Source: Lysobacterales bacterium
GTDB lineage: Bacteria > Pseudomonadota > Gammaproteobacteria > Xanthomonadales > SZUA-5
DNA: 64,000 nucleotides
Assembly (NCBI GenBank): GCA_022844165.1
Contig: JALHMH010000019.1
Coordinates: forward strand, 1 to 64,000
Reading direction: 5' to 3'
The stretch's first letter is position 1; every line of letters begins with the position of its first letter. Below, piece by piece: positions 27,537 through 36,513 of this stretch. Below the pieces are notes generated by a model. The model was not told the DNA's origin and did not search any database. It saw nothing but the letters and a program-made list of their open reading frames with translations. A program made the translations under genes and the position numbers.

Positions 27537-28901
27537 ATGCAACAACGAATTAGCGCACGCATCAATCCAGAAGTCGGGATGGATGTGCTTTCGAAAGCCG
27601 AAGTCCGGCGACTTATGGAAGCGACCACCGGCAGTCTTTATCCGCTATTTCGCCAGTGCGCGTTAGCGGTGTTAACCACTGGCAGCGAGTCCGATAGTGC
27701 GCGAGCTGTATTGGCGCGTCATCCCGATTTCGACGTGCGCGTCGTGCAACAAGATCGCGGCGTAAAGCTCGACTTGATCAACGCCCCGGCCGGCGCTTTT
27801 GTCGACGGCGAGATTGTTCGCGGCATTCGGCATCTGTTGTTTGCCGTGCTGCGTGACATCCTTTATGTCGAGAACGAAATCAAGACCCGCGCCAACTTCA
27901 ACGAACCCGAGGGCATTACCAATGCCGTCTTCGACATCCTGAGAAACGCGGGAATTTTGCGGGCTGCCCGCGAGCCCAATCTGATCGTGTGCTGGGGCGG
28001 ACATTCGATCGGGCGCACAGAGTACGAGTACACAAAGAAAGTCGGTTACGAACTCGGTTTGCGCGGCCTGGATATCTGCACCGGATGCGGACCAGGCGCC
28101 ATGAAGGGGCCGATGAAAGGTGCGACCATCGCGCACGCCAAGCAACGATTCACCGACACGCGCTACATCGGCATCACCGAACCCGGGATTATTGCAGCTG
28201 AGTCGCCCAATCCGATTGTCAATCATCTGGTGATCATGCCGGACATCGAGAAGCGCCTTGAAGCCTTCGTGCGAGTTGGGCACGCGATCATCGTGTTCCC
28301 CGGTGGCGTCGGTACAGCCGAGGAAATCCTTTATCTGCTTGGCATCCTGCTGCACCCGGACAATGCCAGTTCGCCATTCCCGGTGGTATTCACGGGGCCC
28401 AAACAGAGCGCGGCATACTTCGAGCAAATCGACGCATTTTTGCGCCTCGTGCTTGGCGATGAGGCCGCATCCCGGTACAAGATCATTGTGGATCATCCAC
28501 GCGAAGTGGCGCAGTACCTGCGTGAGCAAATGAGCCTTGTCACTGAGCATCGTATCGAGGCGAAAGACGCCTTTTTCTACAATTGGACGCTCCGGATTCC
28601 CGAGGCTTTTCAGCATCGTTTTGCGCCGACTCACGAAGCGATGGCAAAACTCGAATTGCATCGCGGGCGTCCCGTGCATGATCTCGCAGCCGACTTACGC
28701 CGAGCATTTAGCGGCATCGTGGCGGGCAACGTGAAAGAGGAGGGGATTCGCGCCATTGAGGCGCATGGTCCCTACGAAATCAGCGGTGAACCCGCCATCA
28801 TGAGCGCGATGGATGCGCTGTTGCGCGCGTTCGTCGAACAACATCGCATGAAACTGCCCGGCGGCGAAGCTTACAAGCCGTGCTATCAAATCAAGTTGTG
28901 A
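27537..28901 (+). CDS. ppnN: Pyrimidine/purine nucleotide 5'-monophosphate nucleosidase
   Basis: 454 residues, the same length as E. coli PpnN (YgdH). The LOG-like nucleosidase core has CWGGHSIGRTEYEYTKKVGYELG, TGCGPGAMKGPMKGA and the catalytic FPGGVGTAEEILYLLGIL. The N-terminal ARINPEVGMDVLSKAEV and the C-terminal extension are specific to PpnN, which is stimulated by (p)ppGpp in E. coli. It splits nucleotide monophosphates to base and ribose 5-phosphate. The ATG at 27537 has CGGAG upstream. A good terminator follows. Confidence 0.93.
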   Translation: MQQRISARINPEVGMDVLSKAEVRRLMEATTGSLYPLFRQCALAVLTTGSESDSARAVLARHPDFDVRVVQQDRGVKLDLINAPAGAFVDGEIVRGIRHLLFAVLRDILYVENEIKTRANFNEPEGITNAVFDILRNAGILRAAREPNLIVCWGGHSIGRTEYEYTKKVGYELGLRGLDICTGCGPGAMKGPMKGATIAHAKQRFTDTRYIGITEPGIIAAESPNPIVNHLVIMPDIEKRLEAFVRVGHAIIVFPGGVGTAEEILYLLGILLHPDNASSPFPVVFTGPKQSAAYFEQIDAFLRLVLGDEAASRYKIIVDHPREVAQYLREQMSLVTEHRIEAKDAFFYNWTLRIPEAFQHRFAPTHEAMAKLELHRGRPVHDLAADLRRAFSGIVAGNVKEEGIRAIEAHGPYEISGEPAIMSAMDALLRAFVEQHRMKLPGGEAYKPCYQIKL

Positions 28902-28952
28902 GATTCGACCACAGGGGGCGCACGGGCGATTGATCAACCCTCAACCCGAATC

Positions 28953-28985
28953 GCCAGCTCCGGCCTGGCCGGAGCTGGCTTTATT
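28953..28985 (+). terminator. Rho-independent terminator of ppnN
   Basis: GCCAGCTCCGGCC (28953-28965) is the exact reverse complement of GGCCGGAGCTGGC (28967-28979), giving a very stable stem with a tight loop, followed by TTTATT on the plus strand. It lies 52 bp after the ppnN stop. The minus side has no T tract, so it mainly serves ppnN and insulates the convergent ompW gene. Confidence 0.85.
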
Positions 28986-29034
28986 GCCAACGGGCAGGGC
29001 GCTCGTGGCTTATCGAAGCGCATTGGTTTAGCGA

Positions 29035-29667
29035 TCAGAATCGATAGATCGCGAAGATGCCGAAAGCCAATGGATCGACGTTGACCGTGCCGAGGTTTGC
29101 GCCATTCAGTGACGCGTCGGCGTCGATGTCGAACCAACGCACGTCGCCGGCGATCGACCAGTTTTGGTTCAGCGCAAAGGCCAGGCCGATCTGCGCCGCC
29201 AATCCGAACGAATCATCCAGGCTCAAACGCGTGCCAGCCAACGGCCCGACTTCTTCTTCGTCGTAGACAAAGGTGTAGTTCAGACCGATACCGACGAAGG
29301 GGTCGACGCTGCCTTCGGGGTTGAAGTGGTATTGCAAGGTGAAAGTAGGCGGCAGATGTTTGAACGATGCCGCACGTCCGCCGTTGAGCTCCACATCGTG
29401 CTCAAACGGCAGCGATGCGAGTATATCGAGCTGCCAGTTGTCGCTGAACCAGTAACCAACGTTGAATGTTGGTCGCACATCGTTGCCGACATCGACGTTA
29501 AAGCTGGTCGTGCCGGCACGCAGCACGCCGTTGCCAGACTTGGGATTGACAGTGTGGGCGCCAAACTTCAGCTCCCAGCTGCCGGCGTTGCCGGCGGCCG
29601 CTGGAGTGGCGTAACCGATTGCGGCCATGATGGCGAAGGCCACACCGCACTGGATTAACTTCTGCAT
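29035..29667 (-). CDS. ompW: OmpW family outer membrane protein
   Basis: 210 residues. A signal peptide (MQKLIQCGVAFAIMAAIGYATPAAAG) is followed by an eight-strand beta-barrel: WELKFGAHTVNPKSGNG, RPTFNVGYWFSDNWQLDILASLPFEHDVEL, LPPTFTLQYHFNP and PFVGIGLNYT, ending in YRF. OmpW proteins carry small hydrophobic compounds across the outer membrane. AGGAGGA stands upstream of the ATG. An FNR-type site lies 66 bp upstream, fitting the anaerobic control known for ompW in other proteobacteria. Confidence 0.93.
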   Translation of the reverse strand: MQKLIQCGVAFAIMAAIGYATPAAAGNAGSWELKFGAHTVNPKSGNGVLRAGTTSFNVDVGNDVRPTFNVGYWFSDNWQLDILASLPFEHDVELNGGRAASFKHLPPTFTLQYHFNPEGSVDPFVGIGLNYTFVYDEEEVGPLAGTRLSLDDSFGLAAQIGLAFALNQNWSIAGDVRWFDIDADASLNGANLGTVNVDPLAFGIFAIYRF

Positions 29668-29732
29668 GACTTTGTCCTCCTGGTTTGGTCAATTGAGGAC
29701 TCGTAAGCTAATCGCAGGCGATAAGTGCGCAC

Positions 29733-29746
29733 TTGATTTTGGTCAA
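29733..29746 (-). promoter_or_regulatory. FNR/Anr-type binding site of ompW
   Basis: TTGATTTTGGTCAA differs from the FNR consensus TTGAT-N4-ATCAA at one base. Its centre (29739.5) would be at -41.5 if transcription starts near 29698. A TAGCTT hexamer (minus strand, 29705-29710) then sits at the -10 position. This is the class II activator arrangement and predicts activation under low oxygen. Confidence 0.65.
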
Positions 29747-29849
29747 TTTTGCGTTAACCCGCACATTTCATGAGGGAACGCGGCGCGCCGCCGAATGCCC
29801 GCGCATGGACGCGCTGGCAGGAGGAGCTGAGCAGGAAGCGCAGCCGCGT

Positions 29850-29878
29850 TAAACAAACGGGGCCGGTAAACCGGCCCC
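29850..29878 (-). terminator. Rho-independent terminator of the M3 peptidase gene
   Basis: Read on the minus strand, GGGGCCGG and CCGGCCCC pair around TTTA (29859-29878), followed by CGTTTGTTTAA. It begins 28 bp after the stop codon of the peptidase gene. The rest of the 29668-29906 gap holds the ompW promoter region and no gene that I can support. Confidence 0.75.
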
Positions 29879-29906
29879 GATGTAGCGCGTTGTGTTGCCT
29901 GTCGAC

Positions 29907-32057
29907 TCAGTCGTCGATCAAACCGCGATTACGTAACAGCGGGTCGACGCTCGGATCCTTGCCGCGAAAGCCGCGGTAACCTTCCGACCAGTCGATGGTA
30001 TTGCCGCGTGTGTACACCCAGTCTTTGAGACGGCTGGCGACTGTGGTATCGAAGATGTCGCCCGTTTCCTCCATCGCTGCGAATCCGTCGGAATCCAGTA
30101 CCTCGCTCCACAAATAGGCGTAGTAGGCGGCTGAATAGCCGCCACCAAAAACGTGGGAGAAATGCGAAGTGCGGTGACGCATCGGGATCTCTGGCATTGC
30201 ACCGAGGGCTGCCAGGGCCTCGCGTTCAAACGTCTGTGGATCGATATTTGCTGCGTCTGCAGCGCCCAGACGGTGGAAGCGATGGTCAACCAATGCCGAG
30301 GCGACAAACTCTACGGTCGCGAAACCCTGGTTGAAGGTCTCCGCATTGCGCAATTTTTCGATGAGTTCATCGCTGATGACTTCACCCGTGTCGACGTGTT
30401 TGGCGAACTCACGCAGCACCTGCGGTTGCAGCACATAGTGCTCCATGAACTGGGCCGGGAACTCGACGTAATCGCGCGGAACGGACGTGCCGGAAAGGCT
30501 TGGGTACTTCACATTGGATAGCAGGCCGTGCAGCCCGTGGCCCAATTCATGGAACAACGTCGTCGCCTCGGTCAACGAAATCAGCGCCGGTTTGCCTGCC
30601 GGTGGCTTGGGCACATTGAGGTTATTGACCACCTGCGGACGGACATCGCCATCCAGGTTGTTCTGCGGTCGGTAATTTGCCATCCATGCGCCGCTGCGTT
30701 TGCCCTGGCGCGCGAAGGCGTCGAAATAGAACAGACCAACATGGCTGTTTGCAGCATCGAATACTTCAAACACGCGAACGTCGGGGTGGTAAACGGGAAT
30801 GTTGTTGCGTTCCTCGAAACGCACGCCGAACAGACGATTACTCACAGAAAAGGATGCCTGCAACATGTTGTCCAGACTGAAGTACGGCGCAACAATCGCT
30901 GGGTCCAGCGCAAACCGTTCGGTACGAATTCGCTCGGCGTAATACCGCCAATCCCAGCCTTGCAGCGCGCCTTCCACGCCATCGGCATTCATCAGCTTCT
31001 GCAGGTCCTCGCGATCGCGCTTCGCTTGCGTCAGAGCGGGCGTCCAAACGCGTTCCATGAGTTGCAACGCGGCATCGGCAGTCTTGGCCATGCTGTCGGC
31101 GGTGACCAAATCGGCGTGGTTGGCAAAGCCCAAGAGTTCCGCGCGCTCCGCTCTGAGCTTCAACAGGTCACGCACGATGGCGTTATTGTCGAGCTCATTG
31201 CCGTTGTTGCCGCGACTGATAAACGCATTGTAGAAGCGTTCGCGAAGGTCGCGGCGCTTCGAATAGGTCATGAACGCTTCGTAGTCCGGGCGCTGCAGGG
31301 TGAAGACAAATTTCCCGGGTTTGTTGCGATCGCTGGCCGTTTGTCCTGCGCTCAGACGCAAGTTCTCTGGAATGCCGTCGAGATCAGCTTCGTCGAGTTC
31401 CAGGACAAAGGCTTCGGTATCTTTGAGCAGGTTCTGATTGAATTTCGTTTGCAGACTGGCTTCTTGTTCGGTCAACGCTGCGACTTTTGCGCGCGTAGCT
31501 TCATCGAGTGCTGCGCCAGCGCGTGTCATGCGTGCCAAGGTTTGATCGACCAAACGGGCGCTTTCTGCGTCCAGCGAGTCCTTTTGCATGTCCAGCGCCT
31601 TCACGCGCGCGAGCAGCTTTGCGTCCAGCAGCACGGCGTTCTGATGCGCTGCCAGCTTCGGCGCATACTCCGATTCGATTTTGCGGACATTGTCGTCGCT
31701 CAAGTTGCCCGCGTACACGCTAAAAACGGACATGACGCGGCGCAGAGGCTCAGTCGAACGTTCCAATGGCACCATCGTATTTTCGATGGTCGGTGCGTCC
31801 GCATTTGCGGTGATTGCGGCGATCGCCTGCAGTTGTCCGGACATCGCATTATCGAGGGCCGCCGGTATCTGCTCAACTTCGATGGCATCGAAAGGAATTG
31901 CGCCGAACGGTGTGCTCCAGGTCGAGTCAAAAATGCTGACAGTGGCCTTCTGTTCCGTGGCGGCCGCTTGGTTCGCTGCGGGTGGTGTTGGCGGTGAAGA
32001 TTCCGTGCAAGCAGTCAGCGCGAGTGCAATAGCGATAGGCAATAAGAGTTGGCGCAT
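29907..32057 (-). CDS. M3 family metallopeptidase lipoprotein (peptidyl-dipeptidase Dcp-like)
   Basis: 716 residues. The start at 32057 gives MRQLLLPIAIALALTAC, a lipoprotein signal with lipobox LTAC, so the enzyme is exported and lipid-anchored. The zinc site is LFHELGHGLHG (HExxH) with a downstream Glu ligand. The M3 blocks HRTSHFSHVFGGGYSAAYYAYLWSEVLD and LMERVWTPALTQAKRDRE agree with Dcp. It probably removes dipeptides from peptides in the periplasm. Dcp of E. coli is not a lipoprotein; periplasmic lipoprotein forms are frequent in Xanthomonadales. Confidence 0.9.
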   Translation of the reverse strand: MRQLLLPIAIALALTACTESSPPTPPAANQAAATEQKATVSIFDSTWSTPFGAIPFDAIEVEQIPAALDNAMSGQLQAIAAITANADAPTIENTMVPLERSTEPLRRVMSVFSVYAGNLSDDNVRKIESEYAPKLAAHQNAVLLDAKLLARVKALDMQKDSLDAESARLVDQTLARMTRAGAALDEATRAKVAALTEQEASLQTKFNQNLLKDTEAFVLELDEADLDGIPENLRLSAGQTASDRNKPGKFVFTLQRPDYEAFMTYSKRRDLRERFYNAFISRGNNGNELDNNAIVRDLLKLRAERAELLGFANHADLVTADSMAKTADAALQLMERVWTPALTQAKRDREDLQKLMNADGVEGALQGWDWRYYAERIRTERFALDPAIVAPYFSLDNMLQASFSVSNRLFGVRFEERNNIPVYHPDVRVFEVFDAANSHVGLFYFDAFARQGKRSGAWMANYRPQNNLDGDVRPQVVNNLNVPKPPAGKPALISLTEATTLFHELGHGLHGLLSNVKYPSLSGTSVPRDYVEFPAQFMEHYVLQPQVLREFAKHVDTGEVISDELIEKLRNAETFNQGFATVEFVASALVDHRFHRLGAADAANIDPQTFEREALAALGAMPEIPMRHRTSHFSHVFGGGYSAAYYAYLWSEVLDSDGFAAMEETGDIFDTTVASRLKDWVYTRGNTIDWSEGYRGFRGKDPSVDPLLRNRGLIDD

Positions 32058-32129
32058 GGCATTCCAAAATGGAAGAAGGGGTGGGCGGTCATACCACTGC
32101 AATAGCCTGTATGTCTTGTGTCGGAAGGC

Positions 32130-32771
32130 CTATTGGGATGAGGCCTGGCTCAATGCGTCAATTCGTGCACGCAACTGCGCGACTTCGTCTTCAAGTGCGC
32201 TGACGCGCGAAGCCAGGTCGTTCGTGGCAGGGTGATCGTCGCTGCGAACCGCACTCGCTGCTTTTTCTGCATAAGCCGCGCCGCACAGCAAATGCATGAA
32301 GCGCTCTTCGCGTTGCCCCGGTTGTTTGCCCAGGCGCAAGACCAGCGCCGGCGTTCGTCTGCCGAGGCGGTCCAGGGTGTCCTTGACTTGCTCGATATCG
32401 GTGAAGCGACCAATACGATCGCTACGCGCGAAGATCTCACCGGCAGTTTGCGCGCCGCGCAACACCAAAACGCACAATACGGCGCGTTGCGGCGGGGTGA
32501 TCTGGTAGACCTCGTCCATCCGATACTCGTATCGGTAGGCGCGCGATGCGTGTTGTACGCGAACCAGCTTTTTGTCCTCGAGCGTCCGCAATGCGTGGCC
32601 GACCTCGCCCAGCTCCAGGTCCATAATGGGTTCGCGACTGGTTTTCTGGTTGGCGCCAACCATGGCTGCATTTGCGGTCAGCGGGTATTGGTCAGGTGTT
32701 GTCGCCGCTTTTTCGATCAGTACACCGAGCACACGGGCTTCGGCTGGTGTGAGCAGCAGGTCTTCGGTCAT
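32130..32771 (-). CDS. YceH family protein (DUF480)
   Basis: 213 residues: LLTPAEARVLGVLIEKAATTPDQYPLTANAAM, then QKTSREPIMDLELGEV and LVLRGAQTAGEI. These form two winged-helix domains of the DUF480/YceH family. The C-terminus is a short coiled coil (RVSALEDEVAQLRARIDAL). Function unknown; a DNA-binding role is inferred from the fold. It lies 72 bp upstream of the M3 peptidase on the same strand. Confidence 0.92.
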   Translation of the reverse strand: MTEDLLLTPAEARVLGVLIEKAATTPDQYPLTANAAMVGANQKTSREPIMDLELGEVGHALRTLEDKKLVRVQHASRAYRYEYRMDEVYQITPPQRAVLCVLVLRGAQTAGEIFARSDRIGRFTDIEQVKDTLDRLGRRTPALVLRLGKQPGQREERFMHLLCGAAYAEKAASAVRSDDHPATNDLASRVSALEDEVAQLRARIDALSQASSQ

Positions 32772-32940
32772 CGTGGAAAGGTCGCTTGAAATCGGATACT
32801 CAAGGTTAACCTATCGTGCCGTTCAGTGGTTGCTGATCAGCGATCGCGCACATGTGCAGGCTGTGGCGCGAACGGATCGGAAATGCGAAGCGCGGGGTTG
32901 AGGCCGAGACGCGGTCGAACGAAGCTGGCAATGCTCGGCG

Positions 32941-32962
32941 GTCTGAGGCGAAACCTCGCTAG
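32941..32962. repeat. Short palindromic repeat, copy 1
   Basis: The 22-bp element with core GAGGCGAAACCTCGCT matches a second copy at 58052-58073 at 19 of 22 positions. Each contains a small GAGG/CCTC hairpin. Here it sits in the 223-bp leader of the fumarase gene, overlapping a possible -10 hexamer TAGTAT (32960-32965). It may be a REP-like intergenic element. Confidence 0.5.
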
Positions 32963-32995
32963 TATCCGTGATCGGCCCAGCGACCGGCAGACTCC

Positions 32996-34510
32996 ATGAC
33001 CACGATCCGCCAAGACGACTTGATCCAGAGCATCGCCGACGCTCTGCAATACATCAGCTACTATCATCCAGAAGATTACATCAGCAATCTGGCGGCAGCT
33101 TACGAGCGCGAAGAGTCGCCGGCTGCGCGCGACGCAATTGCGCAGATACTGATCAACTCGCGAATGTGCGCCGAAGGCCATCGGCCGATCTGTCAGGACA
33201 CCGGCATCGTCACCGTGTTCCTGAAAGTCGGCATGGCCGTGCGTTGGGACGCAACCCTGTCGCTCGACGATATGGTCAATGAGGGTGTGCGTCGAGCTTA
33301 TAATCATCCAGACAATAAGCTGCGCGCGAGCGTTCTGGCCGATCCGGCTGGCAAGCGCAGCAATACCAAGGACAATACGCCGGCCGTGATCAACGTATCG
33401 CTGGTCCCTGGCAACACGGTGGACGTAACGGTCGCGGCCAAGGGCGGTGGATCAGAGGCCAAGAGCAAATTCGCGATGCTCAACCCTTCCGATTCGATCG
33501 TCGACTGGGTGTTGAAAACGGTGCCAACCATGGGCGCCGGATGGTGTCCACCTGGCATGCTCGGAATCGGCATTGGTGGAACTGCCGAGAAGGCGATGCT
33601 GCTGGCGAAAGAATCGCTGATGGAGCCAATCGACATTCAAGATCTCAAAGCGCGAGGTCCGGCCAACAGGGCGGAGGAACTTCGCCTGGAGCTATACGAC
33701 AAAGTCAATGCGCTTGGTATCGGTGCGCAGGGCCTGGGTGGGTTGACCACGGTGCTCGACATCAAAGTTAAGGACTATCCAACGCACGCTGCGAACTTGC
33801 CCGTGGCCATCATTCCCAATTGCGCTGCAACTCGGCACGCGCACTTTGTACTCGATGGCTCCGGGCCGGTGATGTTGGAGCCACCATCGCTCGATGCGTG
33901 GCCCAGGTTGACCTATGACACCAGCAAGGGTCGCCGCGTGAATCTTGACACGGTGACGCGTGAGGATGTGGCGAGTTTTCAGCCAGGTGAAGTGATTTTG
34001 CTTTCTGGGAAACTGCTGACTGGCCGCGATGCGGCTCACAAGCGGATGATTGACATGCTCAATCGCGATGAGCCGTTGCCGGTGGATTTCAACGGGCGAT
34101 TCATTTACTACGTCGGGCCGGTCGATCCGGTGCGCGACGAAGTGGTTGGGCCGGCGGGGCCAACAACCGCAACGCGCATGGACAAGTTCACGCGCACGCT
34201 TTTGGAAAAAACCGGATTGCTCGGAATGGTTGGCAAAGCCGAACGCGGGCCTGCGGCGATTGCCGCAATTGCTGAATTCGGCGCCGTGTATCTGATGGCC
34301 GTTGGCGGTGCGGCGTATCTGGTATCCAAGGCGATCAAAGGCGCGCGCGTTGTGGCATTCGAGGATCTTGGAATGGAAGCGATCTACGAGTTCGATGTAC
34401 GCGACATGCCAGTGACAGTTGCTGTGGACAGTCGTGGTATGTCGGTTCACGAAACTGGCCCGAAACTATGGCAGGCCCGGATCGGCAAAATCCCCGTGGT
34501 TGTGGCCTGA
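32996..34510 (+). CDS. Class I fumarate hydratase (iron-sulfur)
   Basis: 504 residues. Fumarate/malate interconversion in the TCA cycle. The [4Fe-4S] ligands are the cysteines in [21 protein letters not shown] and [12 protein letters not shown]. The N-terminal alpha and C-terminal beta domains are fused as in E. coli FumA/FumB ([33 protein letters not shown]). It is oxygen-sensitive and iron-dependent by family. greB begins 13 bp downstream. Confidence 0.95.
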   Translation: MTTIRQDDLIQSIADALQYISYYHPEDYISNLAAAYEREESPAARDAIAQILINSRMCAEGHRPICQDTGIVTVFLKVGMAVRWDATLSLDDMVNEGVRRAYNHPDNKLRASVLADPAGKRSNTKDNTPAVINVSLVPGNTVDVTVAAKGGGSEAKSKFAMLNPSDSIVDWVLKTVPTMGAGWCPPGMLGIGIGGTAEKAMLLAKESLMEPIDIQDLKARGPANRAEELRLELYDKVNALGIGAQGLGGLTTVLDIKVKDYPTHAANLPVAIIPNCAATRHAHFVLDGSGPVMLEPPSLDAWPRLTYDTSKGRRVNLDTVTREDVASFQPGEVILLSGKLLTGRDAAHKRMIDMLNRDEPLPVDFNGRFIYYVGPVDPVRDEVVGPAGPTTATRMDKFTRTLLEKTGLLGMVGKAERGPAAIAAIAEFGAVYLMAVGGAAYLVSKAIKGARVVAFEDLGMEAIYEFDVRDMPVTVAVDSRGMSVHETGPKLWQARIGKIPVVVA

Positions 34511-34523
34511 GCCGCGCCGCGAT

Positions 34524-35060
34524 ATGCCTGGGACTCGATACCGTCCGCCCGGTTCGCCGTCCACGGCAATTATTACGCCTGAGGGACAGCGCGCCCTGAA
34601 GGTCGAACTCGACGAACTCTGGCGAGTGAGACGCCCTGAGGTCGTTATCGCATTGGCTGCGGCTGCCGCAGAGGGTGATCGTTCAGAGAACGCGGAGTAC
34701 ACCTACCGCAAGCGGCAACTGGGTGAAATCGATCGGCGCGTGCGGTATCTGACGAGGCGCCTCGAATCGCTGCGGGTCGTGAGTGACCCACCCAGCGACA
34801 TCCGTCGCGTCTATTTTGGCGCCTTTGTCGAAATCGAATATGTCGATACCGGCGATATCAGCCGGTTGCGTATTGTGGGTCCCGATGAGACCAGTGCTGC
34901 CAAAGGCTGGATCAGTGTCGATGCCCCATTGGCGCGGGCGCTCCTGAAGCGCGGCGTGGATGATGAGATCGAAGTTGAATTGCCCGCAGGCTTACGCCGT
35001 GTGTGCGTGTTGAGCGTTCGGTATGATCGCGCGCCGGACGTTCTGATCGACAAGGATTGA
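34524..35060 (+). CDS. greB: Transcription elongation factor GreB
   Basis: 178 residues. An N-terminal coiled coil has the acidic tip ([27 protein letters not shown]) that enters the RNA polymerase secondary channel. The C-terminal FKBP-like domain contains [21 protein letters not shown]. The [25 protein letters not shown] start and the [12 protein letters not shown] leader are characteristic of GreB rather than GreA. About 20 residues longer than E. coli GreB. The ATG at 34524 is supported by family alignment from memory. Confidence 0.9.
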   Translation: MPGTRYRPPGSPSTAIITPEGQRALKVELDELWRVRRPEVVIALAAAAAEGDRSENAEYTYRKRQLGEIDRRVRYLTRRLESLRVVSDPPSDIRRVYFGAFVEIEYVDTGDISRLRIVGPDETSAAKGWISVDAPLARALLKRGVDDEIEVELPAGLRRVCVLSVRYDRAPDVLIDKD

Positions 35061-35061
35061 T

Positions 35062-35709
35062 GTGTTCGAAATATTAAAGACCGGCGGGTTCATCATGATC
35101 CCGCTGGTGCTGGCATCGGTATTGATGATCGGCATCATTCTGGAGCGCTTCTGGAGCTTGCGCGTATCGAGTGTGCTGCCGCCGAAGCTCGGCGCAGAAG
35201 TACGCCAATGGGCGCGAACCGCAAAAATCGAGAAAGAACATCTCGACAAACTGCGCGATAACTCGCCGTTGGGCGCCGTGCTGGCCACGGTGGTCGCTAA
35301 CCGTCAGCGCTCCCGCGACATCATCAGCGACAAGGCACAAGCCACCGGGCGACAAGTGGTGCATCGGTTGTCGCGATATCTGAACACATTGGGCACCATC
35401 GCCATCATCTCGCCGCTGCTGGGGTTGCTCGGTACAGTGAGCGGCTTGATTCGCATGTTTCTGGTGATCACCACCGCTGGTATCGGAGATGCGAACGCAC
35501 TCGCGGGCGGTATCGGCGAAGCGCTGGTTGCAACGGCAGCGGGGCTTTGTGTTGCCTGCGTTGGTTACTTTTTCCATCGCTACTTTAAGGGCCATGTGCA
35601 GAATTTGGCGATGGCGCTCGAAGGCGAAGCAACGATGCTTATGGATAGCCTGGAAACAGCCGAGCCTACGCCGGTCGCGGCGCCGGCGCCACAGCGGGGC
35701 GCTCGATGA
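35062..35709 (+). CDS. exbB: ExbB/TolQ-type proton channel protein
   Basis: 215 residues with three membrane helices (about 8-28, 115-137 and 155-178). The family block LNTLGTIAIISPLLGLLGTVSGLIRMF and ALAGGIGEALVATAAGLCVA mark MotA/TolQ/ExbB. It begins with GTG (MFEILKTGGFIMIPLVLAS), 1 bp after greB. With ExbD it uses the proton motive force to energise TonB or a TolA-like partner; two TonB receptors lie in this window. Whether it serves TonB or Tol cannot be settled, but no tolA/B or tonB is adjacent. Confidence 0.88.
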   Translation: MFEILKTGGFIMIPLVLASVLMIGIILERFWSLRVSSVLPPKLGAEVRQWARTAKIEKEHLDKLRDNSPLGAVLATVVANRQRSRDIISDKAQATGRQVVHRLSRYLNTLGTIAIISPLLGLLGTVSGLIRMFLVITTAGIGDANALAGGIGEALVATAAGLCVACVGYFFHRYFKGHVQNLAMALEGEATMLMDSLETAEPTPVAAPAPQRGAR

Positions 35710-36125
35710 AGTTCACCAGCGACGACAATGACGACATCGAGATCAACATGATTCCGTTGATCGACGTCATCCTCGTGCTGCTGATTTTTTTTATGGCCAC
35801 AGCGACATTCGACCAGAACTCGCGAATCAAAGTTGAGCTGCCTGAGGCCTCGTCGGAGCTGAAAAGCGATCAGGCGCAACCGTTGATGATCCAGATCGAC
35901 GCTGAGGGTCGTTATTTCGTCAATAACAACGAAGTTCTGAATCCGAAAATTGAAACGCTGAAGGCGGCGATTGCACAAGTTGGCGCTGATCCGGCAGACA
36001 AACCTGTCGTTCTGCGCGCGGATGCGCGGGCCGAACATCAGGCTGTTGTGACGGCAATGGACGCGCTGGCGCAACTGGGTTTTCGCAATCTGTCGATCGC
36101 AACTGTGCGTGGTTCGGGAGAATGA
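35706..36125 (+). CDS. exbD: ExbD/TolR biopolymer transport protein
   Basis: 139 residues. A cytoplasmic stub DDNDDIEINMIPLIDVILVLLIFFMATATF contains the proton-carrying Asp of the single membrane helix. The periplasmic domain follows (LMIQIDAEGRYFVNNNEVL, PVVLRADARAEHQAVVTAMDALAQLGF). It overlaps exbB by 4 bp and partners it. Confidence 0.92.
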   Translation: MKFTSDDNDDIEINMIPLIDVILVLLIFFMATATFDQNSRIKVELPEASSELKSDQAQPLMIQIDAEGRYFVNNNEVLNPKIETLKAAIAQVGADPADKPVVLRADARAEHQAVVTAMDALAQLGFRNLSIATVRGSGE

Positions 36126-36225
36126 TCCCGGGAGACATCGCGGTCGCGAAAGAAGTGTGCCTTGGTAGCAATCCGCTGATCAGATCGGCGATATTAGTCG
36201 CGCCCTTCTATTCGTCTGTCATGCC

Positions 36226-36513
36226 ATGGCTCGTTGGATCGCACTCGGATTTACGCTTCTCTGCTTCGCCTCGTGCAGCTTTATGAGCACCAATCCTTTG
36301 CGTGGCATCGTAGCGCCGCTGGGCGTTGCCGTAGGCTCGTTCGTCACGCTGTTTTTGTTTTTGCAAACGCGCGTCGAGGGTATTGCCCGGTCTGGCAACG
36401 ATCTGTACTTGACGGAAATCGCCAGGCGTGCGGCGGCGCAGAAGAACCAGCAGCAGGCTGCTGAGCGTTTGGATGGCCCACCAACGGATGCTGATTCGAA
36501 ACAAGCGCCATGA
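36226..36513 (+). CDS. Small membrane protein upstream of HlyD adaptor
   Basis: 95 residues with two hydrophobic segments (MARWIALGFTLLCFASCSF and GIVAPLGVAVGSFVTLFLFLQ) and a hydrophilic C-terminus rich in Ala and Gln. The first segment could be a lipoprotein signal with FASC as an imperfect lipobox. I do not recognise the family. The 3' end overlaps the HlyD gene (ATGA), so it is probably part of the same envelope function. Confidence 0.6.
   Translation: MARWIALGFTLLCFASCSFMSTNPLRGIVAPLGVAVGSFVTLFLFLQTRVEGIARSGNDLYLTEIARRAAAQKNQQQAAERLDGPPTDADSKQAP

Noticed and set aside
30528..31997. 489-codon open frame antisense to the M3 peptidase gene
   Set aside because: No recognisable domain, Gln/Arg-rich composition and complete overlap with a well-supported peptidase gene.
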